A stretch of DNA of 64,000 nt from Ciona intestinalis (taxonomy: Eukaryota > Chordata > Ascidiacea > Phlebobranchia > Cionidae): NCBI RefSeq assembly GCF_000224145.3, contig NC_020172.2, positions 5,659,350-5,723,349 on the forward strand, read 5' to 3'. The translations under genes were made by a program, and so were the position numbers. This document shows positions 48,101-58,100 of this stretch, one piece after another; position 1 is the first letter of the stretch, and every line of letters starts with the position of its first letter. The notes beneath the pieces were generated by a model, which was not told where the DNA came from, did no database searches, and worked only from the letters and a program-made list of their open reading frames with translations.

Positions 48101-51100
48101 TGAATCACGCTGACTGCGGCACATTGCGCAGGGCAAATCACGTGACTAAGGCATGCAAGTGCGTACCACGCTGATTGCGGCACATTGCGCAGATCACGTG
48201 GCTACGGCATGCAAGTGCGCCCTTGTCGGGGGTGTGCCCGGAGGCGTGTCCACAACAAGGTGTATGAAACAGAACACACATGTTAAAACGAATGTCTTTG
48301 CCCCGCCATGTGAGGATAAATAAGTTACATACGTGGTAACTTGTAAGCAGGCACAAGGTGTATGAAACAGAACACACATGTTAAAAAAATGTCGTTGCCT
48401 ACCATGCGAGGATAAATAAGTTACATACGTGGTAACTTGTAAGCAGACACGAGGTGTATAAAAAAAAACACCCGTGTTATAACGACTGTCGTTTCCAATT
48501 TAAGGAATCTCCTTTCCCGCCATGCGAGGATAATTTATTTATACATTAATATATTCATTTTCTTACTTTTTACAGCAGACACGCCAGAAACCAATGGCTT
48601 AAGTTCAAGGCCTATGTCAGCAGATAGCAGGTCGGTGTAGTTTAATCTTATGGTTTTTAAGAAACCACAGAATATTTATTTGGGCCACAAGCAGACCCCA
48701 CTTATATCCTATTTCTTTTTAAGGTCAATTGCTTCTAAGTTTTAAAATATTGTCACCAAAGCATAACAGAGCAATTTGATTGGTTTAAAATGAATGGCAG
48801 CGTACCAGTCCTTTTACATGTTAAGATGTTACTGTGAAAATACAAATTTTGAGTGTGACTGTTATTTTTTCACCACACGATGGCGTAATCATCTCATCCC
48901 CATAGCAACGGTCGGCACCACGTATCCATGGAGACGGAACGACCAACCAGGGTGGGAAAGATAACGGATTACAAACCCGCTGAACCATACGTGGTTGAGA
49001 ATAAACCGGTATTTATTATTTCTATTGTAGTATAACGTTGTTTCTAATTGTTGTATATAGTAGGGTGTAAGGGTGGGGAAGACGGGACACCTTTTATTCT
49101 ATTTTTCTCTTCTCCTTTTAAACGAAAGACATTCAAAGAATTATAAAACCGTATCCTCACGACTCCCATAGATTGTTGTTAATTGTTTAAAACACGACCA
49201 AGATATTTAGATTTTATATGCTAAAGGTGTCCCGTCTTACCCCATCCTACTATATATATATATTACTTCTATTGTGGCTTTGTAGTATTTTAATTTACAA
49301 CCTATGTATATCCATGTTACTATTGTAGTTTGTATCATATGTGGTTGTTCTAACATTTCATTGCAGTGTAAAAATGACTTAAATGTAATTTTTAACATTT
49401 TTGGGTGTTTTTAACTGAACAGGTTAATTTTTAACATAGTTAATTTTTTCTTTTTCTGTTTTCTTTGTCTTTTTTCATCTTACTCTTCTTGTTATAACAA
49501 GTCGGTCAGTGCCTTGCAAGGATAAATAAGTTACATTCATCCACGCAAAAAGCCATCAACACCTTTTTCCTGAATGAGTAAACGAATGTAACTTATTTTC
49601 TCCTGTGTAGCAGCATCAAGCCTTGAACGTAAACTCTGGGCTACAAAAAAAGAAAGAGAACCAAGGACTGTAAAATAAATACTGCTAAATACTTTCTGGT
49701 GCCATGGCAAAGTCGTTTGTCTCTAACCCAGAGGTAATGGGTTCAAGGCTCGTCGCTGCTACCATTTGGGCGTATGTGTCGTTGGGCAAGACACTTAACA
49801 GAAATTACTCATATACCTTTACCTTCTACTTTAACCCACCCAGATCAGACTGAACTTAAACCACCACCAACCCCCACCCCCACGTACATACTCAGTACAG
49901 GGGAACCCCCCATGTTTAGTAAGTCCTACACCTAACGCATGGCTTACCTGCACCTCACTTTCACTTGATACTTGGATTACTTTTTCTTTTTCTTAGACCC
50001 TAAACAATATTCAGGTTTTCAAAAGCTATTTTTAAAAAAAAGCCTTGGATATATTATCAGATTAAGACAGATTCTGCAACCTTTTCAGTCTTAAATGAAA
50101 CGTTTTTACTCAAATGAAAAACAGACATCAAGGCAGTTCTTTTCATTACTTGCATGGTAACTCGTAAGCGGGTACCACATGCATGAAATTGGACACCTGT
50201 GTTATAACTCACGAATTTCCCCTGCCACGCGAGGCTTGGCATATAGACTTAGGGCCAGAGTTCAGATCTAAACGCGTTTGCTTATTTCATAGACTGGTAG
50301 ACTTATGTTTTATGAACCACTGTAGTGTTTGATGCGAGCTAGTTTGTATTTATGTTTATGGAGTATGAATGTTGTTGGTTATGTATAATTACATTAAATT
50401 CCTAAAGTTAAAGTATGAATACTGTTGATAATTGGCGTTAAATTTATGTGTGACCTCTTGTACATGCAGAAGCACTTTACACCAAGCTGTTTATGGTTTA
50501 AATATCATTTGGACTTATGTGGTTTATAACAATGATGATTTCTGGGAAATTAATTGCATTATAACGAGGTCATTAGCTGTTGAAGGGTCCTTTATGTTGG
50601 TTAGATTGTTGTTTGTTATCCTGATACCAGACTAGTTTGATATAAATTGTCTCTTCCGGTAGAAAATGTTGTTTATATTACACAATCATGTTACACCTGC
50701 TACTTTGCAATGCTTCTTTAGGGTTAAAAATAGTGTTTTTGGGACTAGAAAATCAAATTTATATGTTAAATTGTATCTGGTAGGGATTGTAGTATAATAC
50801 GCTAGTGGTTGATGTTATATCATGTGTTTAAGTATTGTAGTTGTAATTTACCTTGAATCATGTTTATTGCTGTGTGGGTTTCTCATATTTAGGGTCATAA
50901 AAATCGACGCATGTTTGATGGACGAACACTTCGTTTCAGACAAGCTAGTTTATTTACATTATCTACTTCCAATAGCAGAATAGTTATGTAACAATTAATA
51001 TAATTTTAACAATGAGCATTAAATTGTTACATCGCTATATTATTGCTCTTTTTGGATGGCAATGCCAAACCTGCAGCCACGTTAACGGCTTTTATTTTAT

Positions 51101-52093
51101 CGATATGTTTATTTTTCATTTTACCCATTCCGTAATTTTTTGCTACAGTAATCAAAGGGACTTATAACTTATAAATTAAAAAAGGTATTGTAATATATTA
51201 TTTAATTAGAATTCAACAATGAGCATTTAATTGTTACATCACTATTGCTGTTTCACTTTGAAAATTTGTACCTGCGGTCAGGTCTGCACTCGATCTTTTC
51301 AAGTACTTTCAAAATAGAAGGCATTGTTACATCACAAAGGGGAACTGAGACTTGAATGTTCGACACACGCTTATAACAATTAACCTCAACTACAAGGTCA
51401 TGACTGCCATTTAAACTTTCGTTGGAAACTTTGTTATTCCGATGGAATTGTGTCGAGTTATTGACATTGGGTGTGTTGAATGGATAGCAGTTGTTGGTTG
51501 AATTGTGGCTTAGCAGTTGCTATTCTTTATTTGGTAGATTTAAGTATTTTTATATTTGCGTAGTATTTGCTAAAAAAGAAAAAAGGGGAATCTATTTTTA
51601 TATTTATTGTTGTTGACAGCTGACATGGGTTAAGGCTTATAGGTCCTTGAAAAAATGTTCATTTGTGATAAAGGTTGTATTTGTGTTTAGAGTATTTTTT
51701 AACAGATTCAAAAACCTTGCAAAGCGGAGTAAACAAAAAGTTGAAATTTGTTTAACAGTATTTGTGTTCTAACTATTCCTGCAGTCTATCAGTTTGGTGC
51801 CAAACTGTGTGTTCCTGAATCCTGTATAAAACGCTTGGCGGTAAATTGATTGTTTTTGAACAAATATCCGATGGGATTTTTGATATGGTACCGGTATTTT
51901 TTGTCATTCAGTCAGATTTGTATGGCTGGCAGCAACAGCATATTCAAGGCCCATTATATATTTTAAACCAAATGTCCCTGCAGTAGTAAAGGCAGAAAAA
52001 AAATTGTTAATTAAAAGTAAAAATAAATTTATAAAAAGAGAGATGGCCGCTCCAGTGCATCACTTTGTCCTGTATAAAACACAAGAGCTCTAG

Positions 52094-52129
<36 letters not shown>

Positions 52130-55100
52130 ATATATATGGTCCTTGCACTGTGCACAAACCCACAGTATAGACCCTCTTTTTCCAAGAACAAATCAAACAT
52201 TTTTATATTTCCTTTGAAATGATTGTTATGTCATAGGATGCATTCCAAGGCAATTCCTTAACCATTGTTTGTTGTTCAATATACATTGTGATGTCACACA
52301 GTAATAGTATGCAGTGTGTATTGTTGTATGCGAAGTATAAATGTTGTTAGAATTTAATTCTAAGTGATTAGGATAAGTTTTAATAAATTTAAGTTAAATT
52401 GAAAGTTGTTATTGTTTATAAATGTGCAGTAACTTTACATACAGGCACCAAACTCTTATAAAGACAGGGGAGGCAGGGATAGTTAGACACACAATCCTGT
52501 GAAACAAATCCAATTTATTAGTTGTAATGTTTACTGATTAATGCAGTGCAGAAAATTAGAGGGGTACCCCTGCCCACCTGGCACCCCAGGTTTGGCGCCT
52601 ATGCTTGCCCTATTTCTCAATATACTTTAGCTATTTATAGGTTTGGGCACTTTGCAATAAATGCATCATATTTATGGTTTATCATCATTGTTGCTAAAGT
52701 TAGATTGACAAGTCAGTTATGTGTGATATAATTATGATATTAAGGTCATGGTCGGTTTAGTAATTTAATCTCAATTATATAAATAGAATTCTTCGTTAAA
52801 AAAACATGATTTTATTTTACTGACATTTTGTCAAGGTGGAACCATTTTAATAGCTTAGTTTATAAGTTACATTATGCATGATAGGAAGAGCAGGTCACAT
52901 TTAGGTATAAAAACCTTGGTTTCGTTGGACCAATGTTTTATTTGCCATTTAGCAAGACTTTACCAGGATATTTATACCAGAGGAGTTAGTTTATTTATTA
53001 AACAATGCTTGGTAGCAAGAGGAACAAAATGTATTCCGTAGTTTAGTTTATTATAACAGTTTCATCTGCCGTTCAGCAAAACTTCTTTATATGAGTTTTA
53101 ACTTGAATCATATTTAGTGTTCTGTGTTAAATGTTTGTGTGTTTACTTTCAAAATATACTTAGTGGTTGCTACACTAGCATGGTGTCTCGTGTGTTCAAT
53201 TTTGTTGGTGCAATTTAACTTCAAATCATATTTGTTGTTGTGTTTAACCTTGTTTTATATTCAGCGTTTTAAGCTTCTTAAACTTGTGCGTTCAAGTATG
53301 TTTAATGGTTGCATTAATTTTTGTGTTTTATTAGATATTGTATTTTTAATTTAACCTTGCAGTGTGTTAAGATTCAGAACTGCTTGTGTTTAAGGTATTC
53401 TGGATCAAGTATTGCAGTTGTTAATAACCTCAAATTCAGTGTGTTAGGTTTTAAAAACTTATTGGTTATTTATATTTGCCAGATTCCATAGGTTTTTGTG
53501 TTTTGGAAATAAATTTAACAAGGTTTGCATTATGTTGTGTATTGTAATTGTAATTTAACTTTACATTATAAGGTGTTAGGCTTTAAAAACTTGTGTGTTG
53601 TTTGAATGTGCTACGTTCAGTTTATATTTAGTGCAATATAAATTGGTTAATTGTAATCTACAAACTTCCTATTTGTGATTTAACCTCAAATATTATTTAG
53701 TGTTAGGTTTCAAAAGTTTGTGTTTGTTTAAGTTTGCCGTGTCCATGTTAACATTGAAGTGAAGCATGTTTGAAGTTCAGAGTTACAGATATGCCGTGGT
53801 AACGACAACATTTGCCCAAAATATTTCGTTTTTTACGTTTTTGAATTTTTCCAGCGTCGCAGCTCGAGTCTGGAGGATTTTTCCCAGCAAGATTGGCAAG
53901 AATATTTTGACGATATTCTTAAACCGAAATCGGTGAGAACTGGTGTCCCCACATTGAGGTTAAGGCCATGATGTGTCTGTATGAGCTTAGTTAGTGCATG
54001 TATTAGTAAGGCCGTAAGGGGGGTTAATAGCCGTGGCTTGGTGGTTAGGTGTTTGTATCCTAATAAAAGATGCTAGGTTCGATTCCCGATACATATGTCT
54101 TTGAGCAAGACATTTAACGGACATTAGCTTTTACGTTATTTGGGGGTTCTGGAAATTTTCAATACATGATGCATTATTTGGGGTTTATGGGGTTAGGAGT
54201 CACTATTGGGTTGTCCAAATTGTAAGCTATACAGAAACACCTTGGTTCAGACCTCAATGGGGAGGCACTGGTAAGCTAGAAAGTTAGTTGAGGTTCCCTT
54301 TTTCCTTCTCTCTCTCTCCTTTAACCTTTTTTCTTCTCTTCTCTCAGCCAAGTAAAATATGGGACATGGATGTGAAGAAGGTAAGTTGTCATAGTAACCT
54401 GGTTGTCATGCCAACTATGGCCACACTGGTTCACGCAGCTCACTTTTTTGCACCTGGCAAACTTTAGAAGTAGTTCCAAGAGATAATAGGACAACTCTGG
54501 ACCTCACCCATATAGAATAAATTATGGCTTTTTGGGCCAACAGCACACTTTAGTTCTGTGAATCTATTTTGCGAACTTAAAATCTCATATTTTTTTTATA
54601 TATGAGATATAAATGAGGTTCTACAGTGAGGCATGCCATGGGTCTTATTAGAATTTAGGCCAAAGTTGGATTTTCCATAACATATGCTTAAACTTTTGCA
54701 TAAATTATTGATAATTAATAAAATGTTCGCAACACATGGGGTGGGAAGGTTCTGCCTACCACCCCTGGTATTTACAAAGTTGGCCGCCTATTTATTACTT
54801 CGTGATTAGTTAATTATTCATTCGATCATAGGCTCAATAATTATGACAGATATTTGGCATAATGATGTTAGCAGTCGTGACGGCTTATTTATGAATACCA
54901 TGCTGTAGTTGCAATGTAGCAATGCGTGTGCGTAAAACACACATTTCCCGGTCAGTTTTAATAAACACATAGCAGCCTATATATATATACAGTGCAGCCA
55001 AGGGGGTTAGGGGGTTCCTTTTAAAACGCAAAAAAAATTTTTTGTAATAATTCAAAAAAGTTTTTTTAAAAATTTTTTGATTAAAACCCCCCCTCCCTTA

Positions 55101-58100
55101 TTTTTTTCTGGCTGCGCCACTGTATGTATATATAATAAGATTGTTTTAATTTCTTCACTTTTGGTTTAAAAACTAAAACCATGTTTAGTAATTCTAAAAA
55201 TGAACTTTGTAAATCAGTTAAAACAATTTTATCATAGATAACAGATATTAACAGATGCTTTTAAAAATAAAGGCAACTGTTTCATGCATATATGCTGTTA
55301 TGTTTGTGTTGAAACTGACCAGAAAATATGTGTTTTATGAACATAGATATAATATTTATATTTCTATGTATTACTGCAATGCAAATGTACAAAACTCATG
55401 GTTTATATTTTACGAGATAAATATTTAATGTTTTTTTTCATCCCCAGCAAATGGAAACAACTGTGCAAACTTCATCTACAAGGTTTGTGGTGTTTTATAA
55501 AATATTTGGTCAACACTGCTTAAAATTATTAAAATTGGTCGTCAAAAAAATAAAAAATATTTGGTCAACACTGACCAACAAAATAAAAAGGTCAACACTG
55601 CTCTATTTAAAAACATTTGGTCAACACTGCTTAAATGAAAATATCTGGTCATCACTGCTTAATTAGAAAGTATAAAAGTTTTGGTCAACACTGCTATCAG
55701 TGACATCACAATCCCCATTCAATCAATGAAACAGGAAATGAAATGTTTTCATCAATCTTGATTTTATTTCACTTTTGTGCGTACCTCGAGTAGTGTGCCG
55801 AATATGCTTGCGGTGTGCTATGCTGTGGTTTAACTTACTATATAGGGATACTACTAGTTTACTGTTACTGGCAGGCAAATTATTACTTTTTTTTATTCAA
55901 AACAATAAAAAGTAAAAATTTTTGTGCTACTTTTCTCTTAACCAAAAAAGTTCGGTAAAATTTTATTTTTAATTTTTTTTTACCAGAAAATTAGTTTTTA
56001 AACACGTGTTTTGCTTTTCTATATTAACTGTTGCAGGGATCTATTAGTAGTGTATATATACTGTTGTTGGCAGGCATATTACTTTTATGTTGCAAAATAA
56101 CAAAAAAGTTAAATTTTTGCTTGAATTTTTATGCCAAAACATTCGTTTTTAAAAGTTATATTATGCCCGTTAGCAACAGCTGTACAGTGTTAGTGTTTTT
56201 AAACAGTATTGCATTAAATTTTTTAGCTAATAGTTTGACAATATTCAGAGAGAAAATTGTTCATTCTTAGAGCTAAAACAGCCCAGTACAGACAGAGACT
56301 GCAATTACGTATCAATTATTTATGTAGTTAAAATGTAAGCAGGGTGAAAGCTTAAGCGGCAAAATTTTATTCTTTTTATAGGTTTTAGATTAGAGCATTT
56401 ATAAGGGTATAGAAATGTTATATTTATTGCAAGTAATTTATAAATATTAGTTTTATAATATTTCTATTCCAGTTACACCCCGCCTCATTCGAAAATGTCG
56501 GGTTACCATAGCAACGTTACTAAACAACCAATTACAACGCAGCATAAGAAAGGTAAGTCGTATCTACGGTAGAATTATAAACTCACTAATATTGCAGTAA
56601 TGGGACAACTTTGACTCCATAGTGTTGGTATGGAAACTCAACCATGTAGAATAAAAAGGTGTTATGACTGTAATTTTGTTGCTAATTTCTTTCTAATAAC
56701 TCGAATTCAAAGAGAAAAGTAAAAACTTCTGTATATTTTCATTGTTTTAACTTGAACTTTCTAATAACTTAAAAACATTAATGATGTGTTATTAAAATCC
56801 TGATTTTCAAAAACTTAATTCCTTAGAATCTACCACGGATGCAGTGAAGCGTAACGTGAACCAACAACAACGAAAATCACAAGTTAGTTTGTTGATTATG
56901 ATGTCATAACTAAGCTTTATGCTGCTACTATTTAAACAATCACCAACAAAGTACATGTGTATGTAACAGAACACCCGTGTTATAACGACTGTCGTTGCGC
57001 CGCCACGCGAGGATAAATAAGTTACATACATGGTAACTTGTTAGCGGGCACGAGGTGTATGAAACAGAACAACCGTGTTATAACGACTTTAATTTCCTGC
57101 CATGCGAGGATAAATAGGTGCATTCATTAAGTAGGGTATTTAATGTAACTAAATTTTCATTTAAGCTATATGATAACAAGGATAACAAAAATAAGTGACA
57201 TTTTAAATCAAATAAAACAAATAATTTTTGACACATAATTTTTTTTTTTAGGGTGATGGGATTCGACAACCAGCAAAAGCAAAGTTTGATTTTAATTCAA
57301 GAACTGGAAAGGAGTTGTCGGTCAAGCGAGGACAAACGGTGATTATCACACGTCGTGTGGACGATAATTGGTACATGACGGAGACACCGGATGGCGTAAA
57401 GAGCGGAATTATCCCCGTGGAGTATTTGAAGGTGGGCGTTGGGGTCGTAGTTGTGAGTAAAAACTATATGAGGTTTGTTTACTATCTGTGTTGGATTAAG
57501 AGCTGTAATACGTGAATCCAATAAGTTAGATTTGTTTTAAAGAATTGTCTGTCTAACTATCCCTGCCTCCCCTGTTTTTATTTTGTTTAAATGTTTGTTG
57601 CTTATGTGCAGTGTTTACTGACTAAGGCGCCAAACCAGGGGTGGCAGGGTGGGCGGGCCAACAGTGCTATAACGATCACCCCACTTTTGTCCCATTAATT
57701 TAAAACAAAGCATTAAAATACCATTTTCGTTTCCGCCCATGTTATAAACCCCCCCCCCACCAGGTGATCACATCATCCAGCCAACCTGACAAACCCACCC
57801 GGCACGGACAAGCCAAAGCAAAGTTCGATTTCAACGGGAAAACTAAAAATGAACTTTCCTTCAAGAAAGGAGATGATTTGGTTTTGTTGAAGCGTGTGGA
57901 TGATAATTGGTGAGTGTGGTGTTCATGCCATGGTGTCTCTTGGTGCCGCGGTGTCTTGATTGGTGCCGCGGTGTCTTGATTGGTGCCACGGTGTCTTGAT
58001 TGGTGCCATGGTATCTTGATAGGTGCCGCGGTGTCTTGATAGGTGCCGCGGTGTCTTGATTGGTGCCATGGTATCTTGATAGGTGCCGCGGTGTCTTGAT

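Larger units (their letters stand above)
48544..51337 (+). repeat. Large duplicated segment, copy 2
   Basis: It matches 45171-47935 across its length, from attaatatattcattttctt to aaggcattgttacatcacaa, where copy 1 runs into its gap. It carries second versions of three SORBS exons. The differences are mainly single bases and short indels. Confidence 0.9.

Noticed and set aside
54025..54100. A genuine tRNA gene
   Set aside because: A and B boxes are good but the acceptor and T stems do not pair, and the sequence continues into the SINE body.
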